A DNA stretch of 64,000 bases from Wurfbainia villosa. Taxonomy: Eukaryota > Streptophyta > Magnoliopsida > Zingiberales > Zingiberaceae. The stretch spans positions 83,439,174 to 83,503,173 of the forward strand of contig CM045991.1 of NCBI GenBank assembly GCA_025175895.1. The letters are read 5' to 3'. Position 1 is the stretch's first letter. The number at the start of each line of letters is the position of its first letter. The notes below the pieces were generated by a model, which saw nothing but the letters and a program-made list of their open reading frames with translations, was not told where the DNA came from and made no database searches. Below are positions 22,549 through 32,810 of the stretch, piece by piece. Position numbers and translations under genes: made by a program.

Positions 22549-23743
22549 TGTTAGGGCAATCTCTTGCCGTGATATGGTTTTGATGGTGTGGCAAAGGGTT
22601 TAAGTTAGTTTGATATGTTGATGTGTATGCGTTGAAGTCGGCAGACTTAGTAATTCGCACATGGAGCCGTGGCGAAGTTTCACATCTCATGACTCGTGCC
22701 TTGAGTCGGTGAAGGATAGCTTTTCTGAAGCCGTGCGCTTGGAGCATCCGAGGGACCGCCGGACGAGAAGCTTGGAGTGAAGCCGGAGGAAGTAGACTTC
22801 GAGGCAAGAGACGCGAAGGAGCATTGCAGAGCCGTGCGCCTGATGCTGCCGAGGGACGTGGCCGAGAACGAAGAGAACTTCGAAGGCGAGGGACTCAGAA
22901 ATGAGAGTGAGCGATTGTAACCCAGGAAGGGTAGTTTTAGGTGAAACTTGGCCATTTGGCCAAGTGTCGGATGGGTTTTCGACACCACGATCGCCATGTC
23001 ATGGCAATGATCGCTTCCGAGTCGAGTGAGTTCGACCGTATACGATCGATCGGATTAGGCCAGCAATGATCGCCATACGGGGCGGTCCGATGACAAGACC
23101 ATCGATCCCGAAGGCGCAGCCGATCCGGTAGATAAGGGTTCGCCACGTAACCGCTCGTAGCCGATCGGCGTCGATTACGGAGGCGAATGATCGATGAGGT
23201 CCATCGACCGACTTCCAAGAGTTCCGTTGGACTACAAGTCGGGATCCGACGTGTTCGAGGTCGCAGGACGGCAATGATCGCCAAGGGCGGCAATGATCGA
23301 TGGCGGCAACAACAGAAGAAGTTAGCCCTCTATAAAAAGAGAGGGTGTAAGCCTTTGAGAGAGGCTAATGCTCATACTCCAAACAATCTTCCTAGTGCCC
23401 CATTAAGCTCTAAACTCTTCTTACTTGTCTTTACTTCAATCCTATTGTAAGAAGAGTGATCTTGGTTGTAAAGGTTACCTCCACCTAGCTTTGTGCAAAG
23501 GAGAGACCGATAGTGATTGGTTTTGGCGGAGTGATTCACCGTGGACGAATCGGACCGTGGATTAGCGGCGTAGCCGTGAACCACGTTATATCTCGGTGTT
23601 TGTATTGCTTGTTTATATTTTGCTTGTCTTTACTTATAGTTGTATATTCCGCTTGCGCTAACGTTTTGTAGACGAGCAATTTACGACGTCCAACGTACGA
23701 GGGCTATTCACCCCCCTCTAGCCGGCCATATCGATCCCTTACA
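22549..23743 (+). repeat. Element K 3' LTR
   Basis: Starts TGTTAGGGCAATC after the PPT and ends CTTACA at 23743. TATA box TATAAAAAG lies at 23331. The U5 box GCTATTCACCCCCCTCTAGC lies at 23703-23722. The part corresponding to G's CAGTCGACTG array (22980-23300) has GATCG-type words instead. Confidence 0.88.
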
Positions 23744-25198
23744 AGTTTGATCATGATTAACTTCAATCCTATGTTCATCATCGGAGTCATCCCTTACTCC
23801 CCCTTGATCCAATCCTCCCCCTTTTTCATTACCCCCTAAGGTTAAATCTTGCAATTGTTGGGTAATTCCTTGATTTTCATTGTTTATGTCATCATCAATA
23901 GGGGATTTCCTAGGGTATGTATTTGAATTTTCATCAAATTGAACATTCGAAGATTCTTCAATCTTTTGAGTTCTTTTATTGTAAACTCTATATCCTACAC
24001 TAGTGGATGAGTATCCAACTAGGATTCCCTCATCCGCTTTGGACTCAAACTTACTTAGGTTGTCTTTGGTATTTAAGATATAGACTTTACATCCAAAGAC
24101 CTTAAAATAATGAATTGTTGGAATTGTACCATTCCACAATTCAAATGGAGTTTTTCCTAAGAACCTATGAATCAATACCCTATTTTGGATATAGCAAGCG
24201 GTATTAACCGCTTCCGCCCACAAGTAGCTAGGTAAGGAATATGCATTAAGCATTGTCTTAGCCGCTTCTTGTAGGGCATGATTTTTCCTTTCCACAACCC
24301 CATTTTGTTGGGGTGTTCTAGGACAAGAAAATTCATGCTTGTACCCTTGTTCTAAGCAAAAAGTTAAAAAGTTAGAATTCTCAAACTCTCCACCATGATC
24401 ACTACGGATCCGGTTGATTTTGAGTTTTCTTTCATTTTCTACTCTTTTGCTAAATCCTATGATTATTTCTAAAGTTTCATCTTTATTTTTCAAGGAAAAC
24501 ACCCAAGTAAACCTAGAAAAATCATCTACTATTACCAAGCAATATTTACTACCAATTATAGATGGGGTACTATGACAATCAAATAGATCCATATGTAATA
24601 ATTCTAACGGTAAAGTGGTACTAAGTAAATTTTTACCCTTGTGTGATGTTTTTGATTGCTTCCCTTCTTGGCAAGCATCACACATCTTGTCCTTGAGAAA
24701 TTTGACTCTAGGCAATCCTTTGACTAGCTTTAATTTTGCTATTTTGGCTATATTCTTCATGTTAATGTGTCCTAGCCTCCTATGCCAAAGCCAACTTTCT
24801 TCCTCTTTTGCAATAAGACACTTAGTGGAAGAATTAGTAGCATAGGATAAATCAACATAATATATATTTGATTTCCTAAAGCCTACTAACATGCAATCAT
24901 TTATAGTTTTGTGTCTTATAAAGCATTTTGAGAAATCAAATTTAACATCAAAATTTGCATCACATAATTGGCTTACACTAAGTAAATTAAATTTCATATT
25001 TTTAACTAATAGAACTTTATGAATGGCAAGATTGGGAGATACCTCAATGGTGCCCTTTCCTAGAATTTTAAGTTTACCACTATTATCAAATGACACCTTT
25101 CCTTTGCTAGTATGGTTGATAGTGGAGAATTTCCTCTCATCCCTGGTCATATGCTTTGAGCATCCACTATCGACTATCCACAAGCTTGGTTCATCTAC
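23744..25198 (-). pseudogene. Element J protease and integrase (pol N-terminal part)
   Basis: The minus-strand frame from 25183 is open for about 480 J codons. Protease motif is WIVDSGCSKHMT. The pre-integrase zinc region follows (LWHRRLGHINMKN, CDACQEGK), then the integrase core with HMDLFDCHS, RIRSDHGGEFEN and PQQNGVVERKN, and the VFGCKVYILN/VGYSS C-terminal region. It is cut at 23743 by the K LTR; the last 11 codons of the open frame (CKGSIWPARGG) are K DNA. RT is absent. In A the same order continues into RT. Confidence 0.88.
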
Positions 25199-26819
25199 CT
25201 ATATCACATAAAAGATACAATCCTTAGGTACCCAAATCTTAGGACCACTAGCATCAATTACAAATTTCTTAGGTATCCATGCCTTTCTCCCCTTGCTTTT
25301 AATCATTGATTTTCTACTAACTAGGGATGCAAATGCTACCTCTTTCTCCTTAGGTCTATATCCTAATCCGGCCTTATTGTAAATTGCCCTTTGATCCTTA
25401 ATAATCATATCTAGATATTTAGAACCATTAGTGAACTTTTCTAGGCATGCTCTTAGTTTACCTATTTCTTTTCTTAACTCATCATTTTCATCCCTAAGAG
25501 TACAATGGTCACTAGATGGTTTATCACATGATGCATCTACATTCTTAAATGATTTGATCTCTAATTTTAGATCCTTAATCCTAGTTTTTGATCTATTTAA
25601 AGCATTTTGTAAGCATGCAATAGTCTTATAAAGTAAATCTACTTTGGGTGAGTTGTTTACCTCATCATCATCACTTGATGATGATTCATCGCTTGAAGAG
25701 GAAGAAGACTCCTCGCTTGAGCTTCCGGTTTCTTCCAATGCCATGAGGGCTAAATTTCGGGTTGTATGGCAAACTTCTTCATCGTCAGAAGACTCCTCCA
25801 TACTTAGAGTATCCCATGTTTGTGCCATCATCGCCTCCTTCTTTTCCTTCTTCTTCTTTTCCTTCTCCTCCTTTTTCTTTAGTTCCGGGCAATTTGGCTT
25901 TATATGCCCTTTCTTGTTGCAACCAAAACAAGTCACGTTAGAAATAGAATTTGAATTGTTTGAAGATTTACCTCTTGAGGATTGAAACATCCTCTTCACA
26001 TCTTTCTTGGTGAGCCTCCTTGACTTCCCACCAAATTTCTTGACATAGTGTGCCACCTCACTTGTCGATAGCTCATCCTCACTACTTGATGAGTCTTCCT
26101 CGGATTCGGATGAGGAAGACGCCTCCTTCTTTTCCTTTTTCTTCTTCTCCTTCTTTCCTACAAAAAGAGCTATACCCTTCTCTTTGGATGAAGTGTTAGC
26201 TTGTTCATGCAATTGAAATTCACAAAATAGTTCATCTAATTTGACTAATGAAAGATCCCTAGAGACCTTATAGGCATCTACCATTGAGGCCCATAAGGTG
26301 GTCCTAGGAAAGCTTGTAGTACATACCTTACAAGGTCTCGGTTGTAATCTTTTCACCTATAACGTGTAGTCCGTTGGCTACTTCCTTGAAGCGCCCATGC
26401 ATTTGCCTCACGGTTTCATTTGTCTTCATAGTGAAGCTTCGGAGTTGGCCAATCAAAAGATCCCTCTTGGCCCTTCTTGTCTCTTTGGATCCTTCGTTGA
26501 GTTCGATGAGCTTCTCCCAAAGCTCTTTTGTGGAGTTGAATGGCCCGACCTTGGAGAGTTGCTCCTTGGATAGACCACATTGAAGTGTGGTTGTTGCTTT
26601 TGCATTTGCTTGGGCTTTCTTGGCCATCTCTCTTGTCCAATCTTTTGTCGGTAGTGGTGCTCCGGATTCGTCGACCGGCTTCTCAAAACCATCTACAATG
26701 CTAAACCAATTCTCAATATCGTTCATTAAATAATACTCCATCCTACCTTTCCAATATCCAAAATCGTTGCCGTCGAAGAACGGAGGCCTTGCCGTGCTAT
26801 ACCCCTCTTGAAATGCCAT
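25199..26819 (-). pseudogene. Element J gag, one frameshift
   Basis: Start at 26819 (MAFQEGYSTARPPFFDGNDF), about 40 bp after the PBS. It has the capsid region typed UBN2-like (YWKGRMEYYL, CGLSKEQLSKVGPF, ELWEKLIELNEGS, QLRSFTMKTNETV). A one-base shift occurs near 26335. The second frame (26356-25199) carries the rest of capsid, a Lys/Glu/Ser-rich linker and one zinc knuckle, CFGCNKKGHIKPNCP. It closes at TAG 25201-25199, in frame with the protease that follows; element A has the same TAG. Confidence 0.87.
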
Positions 26820-26861
26820 CTTTGCTCTGGTTGATTGCTAGATCTTCCGATGCGATCCGGG

Positions 26862-26874
26862 CTCTGATACCACT
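26862..26874 (-). other. Element J primer-binding site (tRNA-iMet)
   Basis: The minus strand reads TGGTATCAGAGC beside the LTR end CTAACA. Confidence 0.93.
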
Positions 26875-27983
26875 TGTTAGGAATCGTTTGAAAGCTAGAG
26901 GGGGGGGGTGAATAGCATTTTTCGGTTTCTACAAAAATGATTAGCGGAAGCAAACACAATAATATATGTAAAAACAATAGCAAGCGCAAACAAAGCCTTT
27001 TACGTGGTTCGGACATAGCGATCCTACTCCACGGCGATCCTCAAGGTGGATCAATCCAAGCAAATCCACTAATAAGCTTTCTTTACACACAACTCCTCTT
27101 CTTTACAAAGAATGAAGATCTAAGCTTAGAGAGAAGAGGAGGAGATTTAAATCACTTAGAAAGCTAAAGAATTTGTGGAGGCTCTTGAGAAAGATTAGGA
27201 AATAAGCATTAACCCCAAAAACCTCCACCAGCCCTCTTTTTATAGAGAAGAGGCTGATTTTCCCGTTGGAGCACGATTAGTCAATGGATTCGGGATTGAG
27301 TCGCTTTCATCCAACGACACTTTCATCAATCGATTGATGGAGTGATCACGAGTGATCACTACCGTGAGTGTGACTCCACTGGCTCATTTTTATGTCTATC
27401 ACCAACCTCCACTATCGCGAACGATTGCAATATCGATCATTGCACGGTCATCGCTAGTCGAGTTTCACCGACTCGGCCGAAAGACCGATCGCGGATCGAC
27501 ATCGACATCGATCGATACTCATCAAGTGTGAATATTTCACACTTGATTTCTCCCACTAGACCTAGACTTAACCTCCTAGCTCTTCCTTAAGCCTTGCACC
27601 TTCAGGATCCCTCTGAGTCCGCGACTTGTTCATCCTTTGCGCTTTGCTTCCAAGAGCTCCTTTGGTTTTTGTCATGTCTAGAGTTTTCCTTTACACAATG
27701 CGGGACTTTACGCCCCAAGTCTACATGCTTAGACTTACGCTGCCAAGACTTGCTTTTGGGCTCCCTTTGCCAAGGTCCGTTTGGACTTAATGCTGCCAAG
27801 ACAACATGCTTGGTCTTATGCCACCAAACCTTTACCTTGGACTTTTTCTTTCACCAAGTCTTCATACTTGGATTTCCCTGTCACTTAGATATCATCACAA
27901 TTTAGATCACAATTTGTTGCCTAACTTAGATGATTATCCAAACATCAAAACATACAAATGCTTGGGGCATTGTTGCACCAACA
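26875..27983 (-). repeat. Element J 5' LTR
   Basis: A 1109-bp LTR, TGTTAGG to CCAACA, with TATA at 27237-27243. Its palindrome zone (27300-27510) is shorter than in the left LTR: CAGTCGACTGAT words are replaced by ATCGATCG-like words. Confidence 0.92.
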
Positions 27984-28382
27984 CGTAAGTCCAAGCATGT
28001 AGTCTTGGCGGCGTAAAGTCCAAGCACACTTTGGCAAAGGGAAACCCAAGACATGACAAAACCGAAGGAAGCTCTTGGAAGAAAAGCGCAAAGGATGAAC
28101 AAGTCGCGGACTCGGAGGGATCTTGGAGGCGCAAGGCTTAAGGAAGAGCTAAAAGGTTGAGTCTAGGTCTAGGGGGTAAAATCAAGTATGAATTATTCAT
28201 ACTTGATGAGTATCGATCGATACGATGTATCACCGATCGTCAGTGTTGATCGAGATAAAACCTCGACGATCGATCCGATCGATAAAGAAGATCGACCGCC
28301 AAACAAAGCGATGTGATCGATCAAGTTAAACACGGGCACCGAATGGAGTCTCGCTCGACTGCGGCCCGTGATCACTCGACTT
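27984..28382 (+). repeat. Element A 5' LTR, piece 2
   Basis: Resumes the A LTR after J (TSD CGTAA) and matches 37147-37575. The part from 28196 is altered: each CAGTCGACTGAT of the 3' LTR appears as a shorter GATCGAT-like word. It is cut by solo LTR L. Confidence 0.9.
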
Positions 28383-30610
28383 TGTTGGGTTTCCGGCACC
28401 GCGGCGTGTGTGTGTTCGATCACGTTTCGTAAACATGAACACAGCGGAAGCAATGAAAATAATAAATCAACATTTATTACAACACACACATCACACGCAT
28501 GCATATTACAACAAGTGTAGACATAATCGTAAATTTAAATTTGCAATAAAAGGAAATTTATCTACGTTATACCTTTCGTATGACGTGTAGCGGGAACGGC
28601 ATCAACCGGAACGATCCTCGCTAGAATCGTCTCTATCCGTATCCACGCCGAGTTCCTCGGGATGACTTCACTAAGCCACGAGCTTCGTCTTCGTACGGGT
28701 TACTAGCCTCGTGTTGAAGACGACGTGATTGAGAGATGATCACGATCCGAATCCAAATTCGGATCCTAATACGAGTTCTCAAAACTCGCTTCTCCGGAGA
28801 GGCATTCGTCAACCAATTGACGAATCCTTCATCCTCCACCTCAGAGGATTACCGGAGATTGAATCCCCGGTAGTTTAGCCGCTGTCGGAGCTCTAACCGT
28901 CGTCCAAACGACGCTCCGACGAGAGGAGAACAAGCTGTCCAGAAAACTGGACAGCTTTGGTGGAGGTGATAGGCGCCGGCCAACCAAGGGAGATAGAGCT
29001 CACCTTGATGCCAAACTTGAAGGAGATCACCGGAGCACTAACCGGCAGCAGCTCGACGCCGGCGAGGGGGAAGGAAGCAGCCTTCTGGACGCCGGTTGGA
29101 GCCTCAAGGTGGGCGGCGGCAAGGAGGAGGAGAGTTAGCTCCGAATTTCTCCAAGGAGAGGTGGGCGGCAACTTAGGGTTGTGGATTAGGGCTTAAACCA
29201 TCCCTTAAGCCCTCTTTTATAGAGAACTAATTCTCTTAATGGTTATTGGATCATAACCATTAGGCCCGTTAACCCGCTCCATTAAGATAAGTTAAAATAA
29301 ACCAAACCATGATGGTTTATTTTAAGTTAAAACGAACCGAACCAACTTTTGGTTCATTCGTTTAAAATAAACCAAACCCTTTGGTTTATTCTCCTCCATT
29401 GGATTAGAACCAAACCATTTTGATTCATCCATTATGTCTTCATAAGACATGGCCCATCCACGCTTCCATTGCGACTGAAACGATTCCATGCTCGCTTCTT
29501 GTTTGGTCCAACCAAACCTAGTTTCTCTCGATCTGAGAATCCCATTCTCAAGCTCGTTTTAAATCCTTCGGATTACGCTCGTTGTGCGTGTGACCAAATA
29601 GGTTCTCGGTTTATATTGGTCATCTATAATTAACCATTAATTATAGAACGATCATGAGTGGCACCTAGTAGTACATCATGATCCCCAATTAACCGAAAAG
29701 ATCAACGGTTGATCCAGAACTATTTCTGAAACCCTTCAGCAGCTCGAATGATTCGTGCTCCATTCCCTTCACTCATCTTATACCCACTTGGTTCAGGACA
29801 TGGTCTATTATGTCAGTCCCCACTAGGCTGACTACGTCACACCTAGCCCAAGTATCATTTCCTCGTCCTACGGATTCTAGTTACTCCACATGTATCGAAG
29901 AGTACCTTACTCTAAACATGTAATGCTTTGGCCAAAGACTTTAGTAACAATCCGACGAGAGGCCATGGGTATACATCTCCTCGCAAGGAGTGGTGAATCC
30001 TTTATAGGCTATTCAAACACCTTCGATCACTTCGACTTATACCCAATCATCTCGGGTCCACATCTCCTTAGAGATGTTTGCTTAAGATGTCAAAGCATAA
30101 GTCTCCATAATCAAGATGACTTGAATACCGCAAGTCTAAGGAACATCACACTTAAGCCACAGTAAGAACTTCATTGACATATCTATATATGCAGAGAACC
30201 ATATGAAGTCTTACAGCTGGTCACTCCAATGAACTAGTTACCATAACTAGCATCCACGATTAACTCCGGACATCACTATGTCTCCAGCCAGTGAGAATCA
30301 GCTGCTTGGATACACCAAGGAGTATACCTCATGCTAGTCTCGACAGAATTGATGGTGTCCAAATCCATCAATTCATCGACTAGGGATAATTCCGATACAT
30401 CACATTTACACATGTAGAGATACTCACTAGTTGTGATCCAATCACAAATTCTCTCATGCTGTGAATCGTATCGTGGACATTCAGTAAATGAGTTTAAGAT
30501 CCAATCAAATACATAAAACATGTATACTCAAATAGTGAATCTTCATTTATCATATAAATGGTTCATACATAAGGCGATTGCCTTAGAACATCTCTCATAT
30601 ATTACTAACA
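28383..30610 (-). mobile_element. Element L: solo LTR, copia-like
   Basis: 2228 bp, TGTTGGG to CTAACA, with flanks GACTT (28378-28382) and GACTG (30611-30615), a TSD with one mismatch. It has no internal region. A TATA box on the minus strand (CTATAAAAG, 29214-29222) and the U5-like left end give the orientation. Solo LTRs form by recombination between an element's two LTRs. Length and layout resemble Angela-like LTRs, but it has no CCGTCGGATC array. Its open frames are not genes. Confidence 0.78.
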
Positions 30611-31139
30611 GACTGATCACTCCATTAGTCGACTGATGAAAGTGTCATTGGAGGTAACGACTCTGAATCCCACGAATCTAGCTATTCAGAAGCCGTTAAT
30701 CACTCCAGGAGTCGACTGATGCTATACATCAGTCGACTGATAGTGCTCCAACAAAAAAATCAGCCCTCTCTCTATAAAAAGAGGGATTGTGGTGGTTTTG
30801 AGGACTAATGCTTATTCTCTTATCATACTCTCAAGCCTCCATGATTTTCTAAGCTTTCTAGTGCTTTTAAATCCCCTCCTTCTCTCTAAGCTCCATCTTC
30901 ATCCTTTGTAAGAAGCGGAGGGTTGTTGTAAAGGAAAGCTTCATAGTCATATTGATTAGGGTTGATCCACCTCAAGGATCACCATGGAGTAGGAGCGCTA
31001 TCTCTGAACCACGTAAAGGAATTGTGTTAGCATTGTTTTCATTATTTTTATTATTATTTTTGTTGTGCTTCCACTAATCATCTTTGTAGAAACGAAAACA
31101 AGCTATTCACCCCCCTCTAGCTTTCAATGATCTCCTACA
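30611..31139 (+). repeat. Element A 5' LTR, piece 3
   Basis: Matches 37575-38125. It contains palindromes near 30640, 30710 and 30730, TATA box TATAAAAA (30773-30780) and the U5 box GCTATTCACCCCCCTCTAGC (31102-31121), and ends CTCCTACA at 31139. Confidence 0.92.
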
Positions 31140-31141
31140 AG

Positions 31142-31154
31142 TGGTATCAGAGCC
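31142..31154 (+). other. Element A primer-binding site (tRNA-iMet)
   Basis: TGGTATCAGAGCC, two bases after the LTR end. Confidence 0.95.
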
Positions 31155-31193
31155 TGGATCGTATCGGAAGATCTAACAATCAACCGGAGCAAG

Positions 31194-32810
31194 ATGACTT
31201 TCCAAGAGGAGTATAGCACGGCGAGGCCTCGGTTCTTCGACGGCAACGACTTCGGCTACTAGAAAGGTAGGATGGAGTATTATCTTATCAACGATATTTA
31301 AAATTGATTTAGCATTGTAGATGTTTCGAGAAGCCGGTCGATGAACACGGAGTGCCCATATCGACCAAGGATTGGACGAGAAACATGGCCAAGAAGGCTC
31401 AAGCCAACGCCAAGGCAACAACCACACTTCAATGTGGGCTGTCAAAAGAGCAACTAAGTAAGGTGGGGCCATTTGAATCGGCGAAGGAGCTTTGGGAGAA
31501 GTTGATAGAGCTCAAAGAGGGATCCAAGGAAACAAGAAGAGCCAAGAGAGATCTCCTAATTGGCCAACTTCAAAGTTTCTCCATGAAGACAAATGAGACT
31601 GTGAGCCAAATGCACGGTCGCTTCAAAGAAGTAGTCAACGGACTACATGTAATAGGTGAGAAGGTCGACAACTGAGACCTTGTAAGGTATGTGCTCCAAG
31701 CCTTCTCTAGAACAACCTTATGGGCTTCAATGTTAGATGCCTATAAGGTCTCTAGGGATCTCTCTTTGGTTAAGTTAGATGAGTTATTTTGTGAATTTGA
31801 ATTGCATGAACAAGCTAACACTTCATCCAAAGAGAAGGGTATAACTCTTTTTGTAGGAAAGAAGGACAAAAAGAAGGAAGAAGTGTCCTCCTCATCTGAA
31901 TCCGAGGAAGATTCATCTAGTAGTGAAGATGAGCTATCGGCAAGCGAGGTGGCTCATTACATCAAGAAGTTTGGTGGGAGGTCAAGAAAACTCACCAAGA
32001 AAGATGTGAGGAGGATGCTCCAATCTTCAAGAGGTAAGTCTTCAAATAGTTCAAATTCTACACCTAACGTAACTTGTTATGGTTGCAACAAGAAAGGGCA
32101 TATCAAGCCAAATTGCCCAGAACTAAAGAAGAAGGAGGAGAAGGAAAAGAAGGAGAAGAAGAAGAAGGAGGCAATGGTGGCACAAACGTGGGACACACTA
32201 AGCGTGGAGGACTCCTCCGATGATGAAGAAGTTTGTCATGCCACGCGGAACCTAGCCCTCACGGCCTTGGAGGAAGAAGCCGAAGCTCAAGTGAGGAGTC
32301 TTCATCTCCTCAAGCGACGAATCATCATCAAGTGATGATGATGAGGTAAACAACTCCCCTAGAGTAAATTTACTTTATAAGACCATTGCATGCCTTCAAA
32401 ATGCATTGAATAGATCAAAAACTAGGATTAAGGACTTAAAAGTAGAAATTAAATCACTTAAGAATGTAGAATCATCTTGTGATAAATTATCTTGTGATGA
32501 TGCATGTACCCTTAGAGATGAAAATGATGAATTGAGAAAAGAAATAGGTAATCTAAGAGCATGTTTGGAAAAATTTACTAATGGCTCTAAATATCTAGAC
32601 ATGATAATTAAGGATCAAAGGGTTATTTACAACAAGGCCGGACTAGGATATAGGCCTAAGGAAAAGGAGGTAACATTTACATCTCTTGTTAGTAGAAAAT
32701 CCATAATTAGAAGCAAGGGTAGAAAGGCTTGGGTCCCTAAGAAATTTCTAATTGATGCTAGTGGTCCTAAAATTTGGGTACCTAAGGCTTGTATTTTTCA
32801 TGTGATATAG
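31194..32810 (+). pseudogene. Element A gag, broken
   Basis: Start ATG at 31194, with the same opening as J's gag. Breaks seen: TAG at the conserved Trp of YWKGRM, TAA and TGA within the next 20 codons, a small shift before 31352, TGA for Arg at about 31674 and a frameshift near 32275. Intact parts are the UBN2-like capsid region (CGLSKEQLSKVGPF, LWEKLIELKEGS), the charged linker (31870-31960) and the zinc knuckle CYGCNKKGHIKPNCP (about 32074-32118). The final segment (32406-32810) has a coiled, polar region and IWVPK. It ends at TAG 32808-32810, in frame with pol. Confidence 0.87.

Larger units (their letters stand above)
21241..23743 (+). mobile_element. Element K: 3' fragment of a SIRE-like element inside J
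   Basis: This holds a plus-strand 3' non-coding tail (to 22535), a PPT (CAAAAAGGGGGAGAT, 22534-22548) and a complete 3' LTR (22549-23743). The tail shares the word GACCAATCATGGGGAAGGCTTA with A's tail (36060). The LTR is the same family as that of element G (61073-62312). No 5' LTR or coding region of K is present. A deletion running from J's RT through most of K is the simplest explanation; the left border is approximate. Confidence 0.75.
19780..27983 (-). mobile_element. Element J: SIRE-like copia (same family as A), internally deleted
   Basis: A minus-strand element with LTRs at 19780-20984 and 26875-27983 and perfect TSD CGTAA. PBS lies at 26862-26874, with gag and protease-integrase on the minus strand. 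RT and RNase H are missing: the integrase frame stops at the inner edge of the K LTR (23743), and J's own tail resumes only near 21240. LTR ends, PPT flank and gag-pol text match element A, so J inserted into the LTR of its own family in inverse orientation. Confidence 0.9.

Noticed and set aside
28383..30610. Element L considered as a host gene or DNA transposon because of open frames at 28893-29196
   Set aside because: TG...CA ends, a near-matching 5-bp flank and a TATA box suit a solo LTR; the frames lack domains.
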